A stretch of DNA of 64,000 bases from Chlorophyllum brunneum (taxonomy: Eukaryota; Basidiomycota; Agaricomycetes; Agaricales; Agaricaceae), in assembly GCA_963576785.1 (NCBI GenBank), contig OY756141.1:2604001-2668000 (forward strand). Reading direction: 5' to 3'. The translations under genes were made by a program, and so were the position numbers. The notes beneath the pieces are model-generated. The model was not told the DNA's origin, made no database searches, and saw nothing but the letters and a program-made list of their open reading frames with translations. Below are positions 53,276 through 64,000 of this stretch, piece by piece; position 1 is the stretch's first letter; each line of letters opens with the position of its first letter.

Positions 53276-54921
53276 ATGATTACACCCCGGTTCACCTGTT
53301 CGCAGACTGATGAATCCGTCATCGTCTCCGTCTACTGTCCCGCCATTCGCGTATGTCATATTAATCAATCCTCCCTCCGAGGCTATCCTATATAATGTGT
53401 GTCAGAGTAGGCTGTAGACACCGAGATCCACGTTGATGAAACTCTGGTTTCGCTTCACGTCAACCCCTACTTTCTGCGGTTGAACTTTTCCCATCCGCTC
53501 CTTGAAGATGATGCCTCCTCCGCAAAATACGACCCCAGTTCAGGATACCTGACTATTACTCTCACTAAAGAGAATAGGGGTCAAGAATTTAAGGACCTTG
53601 ACTTGCTCACGCAACTCTTGGCTCCACAGAAAATAAAGTCGGTACCGGTGATCGAGGTTCTCTCCTCTCAGGAGAACGAAGAAGAGGAGCTAGTGTCAAA
53701 GATTGACAGGCTATCCATAGAAAGAAATGAAATACTGGAGGGTAAGTGCTCCACTCTCAACATGGTTATATTATTGCTTATCTGTGTATCAGCGGCCCAG
53801 AATGGTTGGCAGCTACCCCAACACTTACCTCAGGATGACCCTCCACTAGAAACGTCTGCTCAGAAGTACTATGGCTTCTTGGACACCCATTGTGGATACT
53901 TCAGGCATGCCACGCATACAGAAAACGAGGTCAATGAACTGGGGGCTGATGTGGAAACTTGCCCACCTGGCGAAAGAAGGCGACGGCGAATTCAGCATGA
54001 GAACGATAAATGGGACGAAGAACACTATATGTAAGCGCCAGGACTTTCTGACAAAACACTCAACCATTCACACAGCACTTAGGGCGGACTTTGCGGAACA
54101 TGATTATATCCAAGAGCTTCTCAAGTGGGTGCATCCTCACATCGCCACCAAAGAAAACGTCACGTACACAAAGGAAGAAAACATGGCAATGATGCGTTTG
54201 CCCCGTAAAGAATGTAATACCAGTTCTATGTGATTGGCTTCTCTGACTCTGACCGCCGTGACGAACCTTAGATCTCGCGAGTCCAATTCAGTCCCATTAT
54301 CTCTACCTCACCCTCGTCACACTACTCTTCTCATATGCGTATGAGTCACGAACCAGCCAATTGGATCCAACACCAGAAAGTGCATGGACGATATGTAGTT
54401 TAACACCAGCGTTCTCCGCACTTGACCCGCCGAGCCCAAAATTACCCGCGGGCGCGATATTTATGGACCCAAACACCTTCTCGCTTGGAGAGACTACGGA
54501 GACGCTCATACCCTCGTATAGGCGAGCACTCGCTTTCCCTCTATATCGTTCATTTGCCTTGGCGGAAGTCTGTAAAATAGATGTTTCTTCCATTCTGCGC
54601 GAGGGCAAAAGGCTAGTACTCCGGTGTCTGTTGGAGGTGAAGGATATCTTGGATCATCACGAAGTATATTATGTCTATAGTAAGATCTGGGTTGATGACT
54701 TCTGTTCATGGACCCAAGCTCATGCAAGGTTCGCCCAATCCTTCGGCCCCATAGATGGTTTCTGACAACTTACTACTTCCAGTGATGGAACGCTCAAGGA
54801 ATTGGGAGCATTATTGGGGGAGACCAGGGTGGAGAAGGCCGCTATCGGTTGGGGACTGGAAGAACTGGAAGACGCCACGCGCGACGCTATCGATCGGGAA
54901 GCCGATAGTGACGATGAATAA
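53276..54921 (+). CDS. SHQ1: SHQ1, H/ACA ribonucleoprotein assembly chaperone
   Basis: Six exons: 53276-53350, 53411-53741, 53793-54030, 54083-54213, 54272-54728, 54783-54921; 456 aa. SHQ1 protects free dyskerin/Cbf5 during biogenesis of H/ACA snoRNPs and telomerase. The N-terminal CS domain begins M-I-T-P-R-F-T-C-S-Q-T and includes V-N-P-Y-F-L-R-L-N-F with L-L-T-Q-L-L-A-P. The helical C-terminal SHQ1 domain shows Q-K-Y-Y-G-F-L-D, F-A-E-H-D-Y-I-Q-E-L-L, P-L-Y-R-S-F and V-K-D-I-L-D-H-H-E-V-Y-Y. It ends in an acidic tail (D-S-D-D-E). The acceptor of intron 3 (54082) is set by the F-A-E-H frame. Family identity is secure; borders are by inspection. Confidence 0.92.
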
Positions 54922-57226
54922 ACATCTTTTATCGTACCAAGGGTGATAACATGCGGCTGGGAAACACTATTGGTCCAAACGCATATCGCCCCTTCTGGGC
55001 GCCATCTAGCCACTCACCTACGCCGCGAAACTATTTTCAGGTTGAGTCACGATTAATAATTCTCTTTGCGGCCAGATGCTCCCGCACTTGCATGTTTGCC
55101 GAAGTTGTGGAGAGTATAACAGCATTTTGATAATTGAGTCCAGATGCCAACGCCAACGTGTAGGTAGCGTGAATGTGGTGTCCGAGATCGGATGATTCTG
55201 TAGTTTTAACGTTCTTATAAAAACAAAATCCGGGTACCAAGCACCCATTCTCAAGAAGCAACTTAGCACCCTTCCCGCGGTACTGACCCCCACTTATATG
55301 GCATGACATGACGTCCCGTCAAGCCGCCATGGCACACAACCGGCCCATCGATGAGTCTAGTATGGTCCACGACGTAAGAAATAACCCCTGTAGATGTACA
55401 TCGCATAGCAGGGACTTGGAACCTTCGTGGAAGGTATTCTGTGCCGGTCATTGTGAGAGCGGTAACAGGAGATACTCTTCTGAGCATCAGATTCCGGGCG
55501 CTTCCTACTTGAGAACCACGATCACCGCCATAAGCGACCATCAATAATGTACTGTCTTCATACGTTTCGCTGATGCTCCATAATTCAAGGAGTTACCCAG
55601 TGATCACAGTTAGAAACCAATAACCAAGTCCCACCTGGATACCAGCCAGTATCTACGAGCAAGTACACCTTCTTGTCATGATGCATGAGTTCTCATCGGA
55701 TGCGGTAATTTTGCTCATTGACTTCATGGCTTCTCCGTTGATCGCCAATCCCTGCAGAATCCAGGCCCCCTGCCAGAGGGAGTGGTAGATACACAGCAAA
55801 CAAATGAAATGTGAAGGACTCATGCTCGGCGCTGGGCCGTTTCCTTTCGTTCTCTCCACCAAAGCTTCTCTGACACATCCTTCGAGTGTTCTTCAGTTAA
55901 CCTGGATTCCGCGGTTGCCAGTTACACCCACCATAGCACACAGAGATGGAGTCGCAACGCCGATAGAGAGGGTTAGAAGCTTGTCATGATTGCACACGGC
56001 GCCGGTCCTTGAGAGGCGGAAAACGCTAAGCATCTACCCCGCATACAGTAATGATACAGGTTAGGAAAGCTAGTGAAGTGGGGGTGGTAGCTATGCTTAC
56101 TTCATGGGTGAAGTGGATAACGTCAACTTGGTCATCAATCTCGTGGTACGCTGGTTACGGGTGGATTTTGATTAATTGTCACGCTTAGGCTTGCGATATT
56201 CTCAATTGTGTAGAGGGCGGCCCCAAAATGGCTTAAGCGCCTATGCATGGGCTAGATGCTGAAAAGGGTTTAGGAGTCCCTGCAAGCCCTCTTCCTGCCG
56301 ATACTATAGCACTTCACTTACAGGTTGCGGACTAGCATTCCTTGTAGGATTCTCATGACTCTCTTCGCCCGTGAACCTTAAACGCGTGATCACCCCCAAT
56401 AAGCGGTATACTGCAGTCTGGAAACAGAAACAGGAGTAAGGGTCCATATACTTAACTAACCAGCTGCCGCTGAGGCTTGAGAGCTGAGAATCTGGTTGTT
56501 TAAAGTACAACAATGGATACGGAAACTGTCATGCTGTGCAGAGACCGCGCCCCAAAACTGGTCCAAAATGTGCTGTTGAGACTCCTGCAAGACAAGTGGG
56601 GACAGAAATGTACTAGCGTATTCGTTGATCATTTTATGGTGTTATGTGTATGATAAAACGGTGGTTTCCTTATAGGCAATGAACGATTCCATGGCGAGGC
56701 CGAAAAACGTCGGCAGGGCAGCTGTGCCCACACAAGGATCAAGCCCTCCTTCGCGAACAAAAGTTCCCTAAGCTACGGCTGCAATTGTGCTGTCTTGGAG
56801 AAGCGCCATCATGTGCAATCAAGCAGAAGGACTACCAATTCTTGGGCTCCCAACACGATGGTCGCGACCGGTCCAGTCCATGATTGGTTAATGAGACAGC
56901 CGAAGGTCCCAAAAATAAAACCTGCGATTCAGGTGATGGATGCGCATGCAATAGAGGACTTATGACGACCAGAATTTTGGCACTGCCCATTGTTCGACGG
57001 CTGCAGAACCTACACGGATGTTATTTGTGCCCTTTGCGTGTGTATTGAACTCTCTCGCGACTGGGAAATCAGGAGTGGGTCGGGTGTTTTGGGTGGTCAT
57101 GTACACCGTGAGCATGACCAGAACCTCCATTGTGCATGCGCTCTCTGTTGTCCAGAAAAGAAGACAGAGCGAATGAAAAGATATTTAAGGGGGGGTAGGG
57201 AACGCAGCGAAGGATACAACACACCC
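54922..57226. other. Gene-poor region between SHQ1 and the CE5 esterase
   Basis: 2.3 kb. Frames of 60-97 codons occur on both strands. Two consecutive minus frames (55544-55263 and 55309-55037) overlap and look mildly protein-like, but I could not tie them to a family or join them with splice sites. The right 100 bp carry the esterase promoter. Confidence 0.4.
57181..57188 (+). promoter_or_regulatory. TATA-like box of the CE5 esterase gene
   Basis: ATATTTAA, 39 bp before the ATG at 57227. Position and AT content stand out from the G-rich surroundings. Confidence 0.45.
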
Positions 57227-58024
57227 ATGTTCCCGAAAGCCTTCACAGCACTCATACTCACAGCGTCTGTGCTCTGCATCGAGGCCGCCCCGGCACCAAC
57301 ATCACCTTGTGCAGACGTGCACATCATTGCTGCCAGAGCCTCTACCGAGCCTCCCGGCCCGGGTATCATCGGTGCTCTGATTGAACAAGTTCAGCAACAG
57401 AGTAGTCAGAGTGTCTCGACCGATGCGGTCGACTATCCCGCGACTCTGACCAATTATGCGAGTAGCTCCGCTGAGGGAACCTCTGCCACGAAAACGCTGT
57501 TGACGAACCAGGCAAGCGCATGCCCGGATCAAAAGATCGTACTTGTGGGGTATTCCCAGGTGATCCCGAATGTTTATGCGTAATGCCAAGCAATAAGTGA
57601 CTAACAACATGATAGGGTGCTCATGTTATTGGCGATGCTGTGGCGGGAGGTGGAGGCGTTGTTGGGTTGGGACCAGCGACTTCTCCCGTTTCGTCCTCCA
57701 TCGCAAACCGGGGTGAGCATAGTTAGAATCCGTGTGTTGGGGCTATCTGATTCTAGTCCCACAGTGAATGCTATCATCCAAATGGGTGATCCGCGCCATG
57801 TCCCGGGCCAGTCATTCGACAGAGGAACGTCGCTCAGGAGCGGGCTTTTCCCTCGTCTCTCGAGCCAACAATACAGCTCCACGCTACAGCCCCGCATCCA
57901 GTCCTTCTGCGACTTTAACGACCCCTTCTGTGACTCCGGTATTGACACAGAAGTTCATCTGACATACCTTGACAGGTACCAGAATCAAGCTGCGCGGTTC
58001 ATCCTCCAGCAGATTGGAGGATAG
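57227..58024 (+). CDS. Secreted carbohydrate esterase family 5 (cutinase / acetylxylan esterase)
   Basis: Three exons: 57227-57559, 57616-57712, 57765-58024; 229 aa. A signal peptide (about 1-20, A-L-I-L-T-A-S-V-L-C) is followed by D-V-H-I-I-A-A-R-A-S-T-E, the usual CE5 first strand. The serine nucleophile is Ser110 in G-Y-S-Q-G, with the probable Asp196 in D-P-F-C and His208 in E-V-H-L-T-Y. Cysteines are paired as in the family (near residues 27, 100s and 190s). It should cut cutin or acetyl groups on xylan; acetylxylan esterase is perhaps the better guess from the S-T-E and Q-M-G-D-P-R-H patterns, but this is not decisive. The gene stands alone between long gene-poor stretches, with a TATA-like box just upstream, which suggests an inducible gene. 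Confidence 0.9.
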
Positions 58025-60782
58025 ACGTAGTCATGCGTATACGTCAAAGAGAGTCCCGAGTAGCAGAAAATTTTGTAACAGTAAATTGTCGCGGAATTGA
58101 CGAGTGGTGATGATCGAGAAGCCACTGGGACCGGGCACAAAAAGCGTCTGGTAAGGGTGCTACCCATGGCATATTGACCTCCGCCGTTAGAAAGCGCTGG
58201 ATTTGTTCTGTCCGAAACCGTCCGAAAACGAGGTGACAGGCCGCGGAAGACCATACTGGAGTCATCTGAACCAGCGGCGGTTTCTTTATTTAGCTGGCTT
58301 GCAGTGGGGTGGATCGCGATGTTAGAATGCTCGAATTCTGAGGGTCAGCCATTTTGATATCTTGGCGTCCGTCAAGTGGTATTCTGTTAAGAAGACTTCT
58401 CAAATGAATATCTAGTATGCAGGGTTGCGACAAGGGAAAACTGGCCAGGGTGGACATGAAGGGGCAGCCAGGGTCACGGAACAGCGCAGAAGACTTTGGA
58501 GTTTGGTTGGAGTTTGAGAATGAGCTGGTAGTCTCTGTACAGGGCTCCTTGAGGCGGGGTAAATCAAGATTCACTCCTTATACACAGACGCATAACCGAC
58601 GTACTGCGGTCATGTATGTCGAAAACCCACGAATTTTTAATGGTCGGCATCCCACATCTTCCAATGCCTGTCAAATTTCACTTCCCACACTTCTCCGCCC
58701 AACATCACTCCAAAGAACCCCCGGTCGATTGCCGAGAGAACCCTGGATAATGCTTTAAGCAAGCTCTATGATTGTCTAGACCTCAAGGGTATGATAGAAC
58801 TTTATGACTTCACCAGTCCATGCTTAGCCATCAAGAAACATGACGGGAAAGTTGTGTTGATGGCATCGAGTTGCCGGTTGCGGCCGTAATTGTCCCTCCC
58901 TCTTAGCCGTCGGAATTTGTGAAAAGTTTTGAGAAGACGGAACAGGGCAGTGCAGCGGTTGGTGGGGGTCACCTTGCGAAGGAATCGGTGGGACTAAAAA
59001 TGGGAATCCCTAATTCTTGACGGCCCCCGATGTCACATCACCCGTTTTCATGTTTGGAGCCTCGGCAGTGGCAAAGTTGTCTGGCGGCTTTAATGTAATG
59101 GTTGCCGACCGGGGTACCCTTCGGTTCCCGGGAATAAGCTCCCATGTCTTCGTTGTTATTGTCTTCATTCCTTCATACCTTCACTCGAGGTGGTTCTGCT
59201 CCCATTTCTGTGATTCACAACTGATAGCAGGTGCGATATGAGGCAATAACATGGAGATGGTTACCCTTCTCGGATTCCCAATGTTCTTTAGCTTCTGTTT
59301 CTCTTCCATACGAAATTACGTGGAACACACAGCCTAAATAATGCGGGCGGGCTTCAACACAGCGTTTAAACACGCCACAAGTCACTAGATATTCTCTTTC
59401 CACGAGCGTATCCGGATTGGATCTTGTGCGTCACATCGGCCATAGTCTGACTTTCACCCCAAGTGGGCTCTTGCGGGGAGGAGGGGCTCCAGAACGGAGA
59501 CAATCTGATGTTGTGACCTGTTGTTCGCCTTAAAGCAACAGCGCTAGTTTCTCTGCGTTCAGAGTTGCACCATGTTAAATTACAATTCAGCTACTAGCAG
59601 GGTGAGCTATAGTAATATACGGAGTTCAACATCCGCGACAGTGAGGTAAGTGTAGACATCAGGCTCTGATTCAATAACCATTAGCTGATAGAGCCATACC
59701 TTCTCCCGAGTTCTACCCGAGTCTAATTTGCTGCAGCGAAGAAGCTCCAAGCCAACAGGACCTATAAACATCATAACTCATATCGCAAAGGGCAATGGCT
59801 TGAGGTTGATACATTCTTGTGGGTTATCCATAGGTCCATGGCTCCTTCGTGGGGGGGTTGACGGTTTGAGGGTAGGATTCATTTATCGCGTACTGTCAGG
59901 ACTCAAGCAATGCAATGATCTTACTCGCTAACGAGGCGACGAAATCTCTCCGATGATCGTCTTCCCTGAAATTAGCAAGGTGAGGCTAGGGATTGATTGT
60001 ATCCGAAGGTGGGTTGTTAAATTCCTAACTAGTCTCTACGACCAACACAAAATGTGTGGTGAGAACGACCTAGTACTACGCCGCTGACAAACCTAGGAAA
60101 AGGTCTATCCTGAGGCACCTCAGTCTTATAAAAAAAAATCACGGGCTGAGTGCAGCCAAATAGCACTGGGTTTAACACCAGCTACATTGAGGATGAACTG
60201 GAAGACTAGTCAGTCGGGGCGTTGTGGAGCATCTCTCAAAGATTGAACAATGAGTTACGGAACCGAAACCTAGCCTGAGGCCTGAGCGCTGAGCCTCGGA
60301 GAGAAATGGGTATCAATCAAATAAGGTGTACGTACGCATTGACCCGAACCTAGTGATTTATTCACAGATCTGTGAACCGATCGTTATGAACCATTGGTCT
60401 TACTTGTGTAGTTCTACGCATAGACCGTTGTGGTGACGGATGACGGATGGAGGAATGCAAGTTTATTGACGCCGCATAGCTGAGTCGGCGAAGACACTGT
60501 TGGGGGTCGGCATGGCGTTCGGAGCATGTATGTCAATTTTTTTGCGCGTGTGACCACCAACCAGCCTGTCATTTGCAGGCTTGATCATCAATCACAAGCT
60601 GAGCCTCGGAAATAGAAACTTATACCAATTCCGCATGTTCTGAGTAAATATTCAAAATTATGGCGGATCAACATTCATTCAGAATCCCAAGATAACCAGA
60701 ATATGTATGATACAGAATCTAAACGCGATTAGATGAGGAATGTTAGCAAGTAACTGGATAGCCCGAAACTACTCCTAAGTAT
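58025..60782. other. Long gene-poor region, nothing recognised
   Basis: 2.76 kb between the esterase stop and the SLC35F6-like stop. Open frames stay below about 115 codons with no known domain. The 13-bp string gctgagcctcgga occurs at about 60289 and 60599. No terminal repeats, transposase motifs or tRNA folds were seen. This may be spacer or old, decayed sequence. Confidence 0.4.
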
Positions 60783-62753
60783 TCAACCAAGGGAAACAGC
60801 TGCCTTAGATGAGGACTGATGTACGGCATGTTGACCTTCCGGCACAACATCGTATCCACTCTGTCCCAGGTCTGCGGGCAGGGCCGCCGTTTCGTCGAGG
60901 GATGGCCTCGATAAACCCTGAGATTCTGCATCTTCTTGCTCCACAGTCTCAAGACCTGGCTTGGGAAGACAAGCTGGTACAGAGACCAAGTTGTTGAAGA
61001 GGAACTGCAGAGGAAAAATCAATACCAGTTAGGCCAATACAAAAGGCAATGAGTAATCACCGTGCCATAGCTATGAATTGATGCCGTATGGTTAAGTGCA
61101 ATGGTCGCCTTTAATGAACGTAATTTTGCTTACACGAGGAGGGAGAAACCGAGGACCTGTAAGAACGAAATTGGGACCAAGAACCTCTCCCAACCTAACC
61201 CCAAACTGATGACCCAGATGGCAAGGGTCCTGCAGGTGTCAGTCAAAGAACGAGCGGTTGCGCTCACATGGCGAGTAACGCTCAATCCAAAGAAGTTGAA
61301 CAGTGAGATGCTGATCGCGATTGCAATACCTGACCAAAATACGGTAGGAGTACCGATGGTCTGGTGCCAGCCACGTGGAAGATTAAAGAAAGGTGTGGTC
61401 GCAGAAACGGAGGGAATGGAGAGGATGGGGAACAACAGGAGAATTGAGATGGCGCCGAAAAATCCTTCGTATCCTACTGCAAGGAGTGGACTGACGGAGT
61501 AACGAGCTGGATAGATTGAGTGATGTCAGATGGTGAAAACAATTGGAAGAACGTTGGTTTACCCATGATCTTCTCTGTAAACAAAGCACAATGAACCCGG
61601 ATATGATTTTAAGTTATGGCGGGCTTACCCTCAACCACAAACTGGGTAGCAGTACTAATCCAGGATTAATGATGATTCAACAGAATGTGATTAAAGTGAA
61701 TCTCACAAGACCTGTGCAAATAGAATAAAGAATACGCCTGAAGCAATTGATCATCAGCCGTCGGTGTTATCAAGACTAATATGCGGACTAACCGAGGAGG
61801 ACGTTGCCAACCTGGGGATCCTCAGTCTCTTGCGTAGTAGCCGATACGGGTTTGATGCCAAAGAGGCTCTCCTTTATGGCGTCCTTGATAAGAGAACCGC
61901 TAAAACCCACGAGTGCGACGCCTGTCATGACGATGAGAAGGGAAACCCACCTAGCCAGGACCTGGTTAGAATAAGTTCACCGAGTGAGTTGGAAAACTGA
62001 CTGATAGAGCCAGAGACGGCGTCGAAGGAAAAGGACACTAAAGACACCAACGAAGAGTACGAGAGCACCGCGGGTCATCTGATATATGGAAACGGGTGTG
62101 TAAAGCAGCCCGACATTCATCAACTGCGCAGAGAGCCGCCTTAGACGAGTCTTAGCTGTCCTACACAGAACGAACTGACCGTAGTCCCAGTGAGATCACA
62201 CGCAGCAGGGATCCAGAGCAAGAGAATCTTCCAACCATCGAGGGCACAGTCCTTGGAATTCTTGGTCACGAGAGGCTCCTCTTCGTCATCAAGCCGGACT
62301 GCTGGTTGATATTTGAACTTGAGCCAGGCGTAGATGATCGGCAAAAAACCTAGAGCGGAAGCACGTTGAGAGGTGTGAGATATGGATTTAGGACCCGTGA
62401 CTAACAGAGCATTTCTCCGACTAAGACGGTGGGTAAGAGTGAGATCATCGGTTTGGAACAAAGACATACGGAACATCTGGAGCGTTTGCCAGACTGGCTG
62501 CTCGTAGAGAGTATGGTGAGTTGGGTCTGGGTCGCTGCAGTTCTCGACACATTGCATATCCTGTATGGGTATCGGACTTGGGTTTCTGAGAAACACCAGA
62601 TGACAAAAGTTGAACCCACCTGCCACTTGCTCCAGAGCGAGTTGCTGGAACCCTGTTCGTGGTTGATTAAGTGTAGTCTATGTGCAATGCGCAGCAACGT
62701 ACGGTCATGATCATTCCTGCAAGCAGGATGGGTATGTAGAGTGAGGAGGGCAT
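60783..62753 (-). CDS. SLC35F6-like nucleotide-sugar/drug-metabolite superfamily transporter
   Basis: Thirteen minus-strand exons: 62753-62703, 62652-62620, 62560-62470, 62420-62406, 62349-62180, 62123-62002, 61950-61793, 61737-61707, 61654-61629, 61574-61563, 61506-61134, 61070-61061, 61004-60783; 437 aa. Matches the SLC35F6 group: M-T-G-S-S-N-S-L-W-S-K-W at the start, M-F-L-G-E-M-L-C, P-A-A-C-D-L-T-G-T, Y-Q-M-T-R-G-A-L-V-L-F, V-V-E-E-K-I-M and S-A-T-A-R-S-L-T-D-T-C-R-T. About ten membrane spans are expected. Animal members sit in lysosomes or mitochondria; the substrate is unknown. Exons of 15, 12 and 10 nt are needed to connect conserved parts, and each joins in frame. A hydrophilic tail of about 65 residues ends the protein. 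Confidence 0.87.
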
Positions 62754-63056
62754 TGTGGAGGACGGAGTGGAAGAGCCAGCAAGAGCGGGCGGTGAGGCTA
62801 CTCGGGAAGTGTGACCGTGACCGGGGGAGGATGGCGGCTGTCGGCCGGGAGAGGTGGTGTGCTCGGAATAAATCTGCGATCTGTGACGATCGACGATGTG
62901 AATCTGTGACCTGTCGGACAGTTCTCCGGATGCAGAGAAGCTAGTGTCGACAGATCTCAGTGTGCTTCTTCCAGTCCAACGCTTTTTATCCCTCATGCAC
63001 CACATCTCTTCCTTCTTCCCAACCTTTCCCATCCTCCCTCCCTCTCTCCTTGGGCA
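62754..63056. other. Divergent spacer between transporter and arrestin-like genes
   Basis: 303 bp promoter region. The right part is pyrimidine-rich (62980-63050), typical of basidiomycete core promoters directly before the start codon. Confidence 0.45.
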
Positions 63057-64000
63057 ATGGTCCACCTCGTCCTCTGCTCTACCAAAGGTATGTCCGTTCT
63101 TGCCAGCAACATCCACCACCCTCCTCACACCCGATCCCTAGGCAACCAAGGCCTGCGCTACTTCCCATATATTGGATATCTTGGCCTGACACCCGTTCGT
63201 GTGGAAGGAAGTGCGTACTTGCACACTCTCAATGCTTTTGTTTGCCCTAACCCCACTCTTTCTCCCAGTTGTACGCACAAAGCTTGATGCTGATCTCCGG
63301 ACGCTCCAAGCCACCAGCTTGACAATCTCTCTCCGCTGTTACGAGTCTCGTGTCGGGCGCGTCAATATCCTACAGTCAAACATACTTGTCGACCACACCC
63401 AAGTGTTATGGTCAAAATCAGACGACGTCGAATATGAGCCCATTGGCAACCTCGACTATCCTTTCCGGCTCACTTTACCGAGCAAGGTAGGGGGATTTTC
63501 GACAGCGGTGTTCGTAGACTACCGCTGCATGTGGAGAGTCGAAGCAGGTGTGTACTCTCTTCCCATACCCCCTGTGACACTGTCTTGAGCTCAATTTAAT
63601 TACTTGACCAGTCCTCAACCACGTCCATATTGCTGGTGTGGGGTCTCGTCAGGTCAAACACTTTGAACTCCCGTTAGTACGGTATGACCTTCCGGCACAA
63701 ATACCTCTTTCCACTCTCCCCGATCCCTTCCTGAGCCAAATCACCTCCAAGCCTCGTGCGTCCCGGATACGATATAGTATCGATGCTCCCACCAATGCTA
63801 TTGGTCCGAACGACCTAGTGTCGATTCCCATCCATCTGCAGCCTACCGACCCTGCGGTGTCTATTCGCAGTGCAAGCGTCGTTGTCGAACGCCGCATCCA
63901 GCTCCTCGATAACTCCAACGTTACCCCTCCCCAGCCGTCTCCTACCACACCTTCTATCCCCCCCTCCTCACGTTCATCATCACCTTCGCAGAGCGAGTTC
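63057..64000 (+). CDS. Arrestin-like (alpha-arrestin) protein, 5' part, truncated by window end
   Basis: Exons 63057-63087, 63143-63211, 63269-63547 and 63612 onward; about 230 residues are visible. The arrestin N-fold is suggested by V-R-V-E-G-I-V-R-T-K-L-D, L-T-I-S-L-R-C-Y-E, Y-P-F-R-L-T-L-P and F-V-D-Y-R-C-M-W-R-V-E-A, followed by a second strand set beginning V-L-N-H-V-H-I-A-G-V. Fungal alpha-arrestins link nutrient transporters to Rsp5 ubiquitin ligases through PY motifs, which would lie in the part not seen. The Ser/Pro-rich run just before the window end (S-P-T-T-P-S-I-P-P) is probably a linker. Identity is likely but rests on fold-type patterns. Confidence 0.7.

Noticed and set aside
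60289..60612. 13-bp repeat gctgagcctcgga as possible transposon ends
   Set aside because: Too short, same orientation, no target-site duplication or coding sequence between copies.
63649..63948. Minus-strand 99-codon frame
   Set aside because: Shadow of the arrestin-like exon on the plus strand.

Overview
The window is nuclear DNA of a filamentous basidiomycete, most likely an agaricomycete. Nearly every gene is broken by many short introns (about 45-80 nt) with GT-AG ends and CTNAC-like branch sites. The gene set is a fungal one: GPI-type cupredoxin, DOMON-cytochrome b561, cutinase-family esterase, ATG8, SPC24, CAF-1, RFC and Hsp70 of the SSB type. No rRNA, tRNA, CRISPR array or intact transposon was seen. 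I rebuilt exon structures by hand from splice sites, reading frame and family conservation. All complete models have total lengths divisible by three.

Layout. 1-4.2 kb: 3' end of a transketolase-type gene, QCR7 (-), nucleoside diphosphate kinase (+), a secreted DOMON/b561 protein (+). 4.2-9 kb: a SMG6/EST1-like PIN-domain gene (-). 9-11.5 kb: gene-poor. 11.5-19.6 kb: GH31 alpha-xylosidase-like (-), serine/threonine dehydratase (+), PET100 (-), glutamate decarboxylase (+). 20-24.8 kb: DNA polymerase delta subunit 2 (+), SNF8/VPS22 (-), cupredoxin (+). 26-34 kb: HID1 (+), a RAD57/XRCC3-like recombinase paralogue (+), an orphan membrane protein (-), ATG8 (-). 34-42 kb: ER glucosidase I of family GH63 (+), a decayed PAP2 phosphatase pseudogene, an intronless F-box gene (+), SPC24 (+). 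43-55 kb, the densest part: CAF-1 large subunit (-), RFC2 (+), SSB-type Hsp70 (-), mitochondrial uS2m (+), anthranilate synthase I (-), SHQ1 (+). 55-64 kb: two long gene-poor stretches around a CE5 cutinase/acetylxylan esterase (+), then an SLC35F6-like transporter (-) and the 5' part of an arrestin-like gene (+).

Most genes are unlinked housekeeping functions. Two themes stand out. Genome-duplication genes (POLD2, RFC2, CAF-1, SPC24, RAD57-like) are frequent, and several have ACGCG-core (MCB-like) sites close upstream, most clearly the 97-bp shared promoter of CAF-1 and RFC2. Plant-biomass enzymes or redox partners (GH31, CE5, DOMON-b561) suggest a saprotroph or wood/litter decayer.

I found no convincing new multi-gene system. 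The most notable observations are the shared S-phase-type promoter, GC-AG introns that can be proved by conserved protein motifs, microexons of 10-15 nt, a cupredoxin missing a copper-ligand histidine, a PAP2 pseudogene, an ATG8 with an 11-residue tail after the scissile glycine, and an orphan multi-pass membrane protein.
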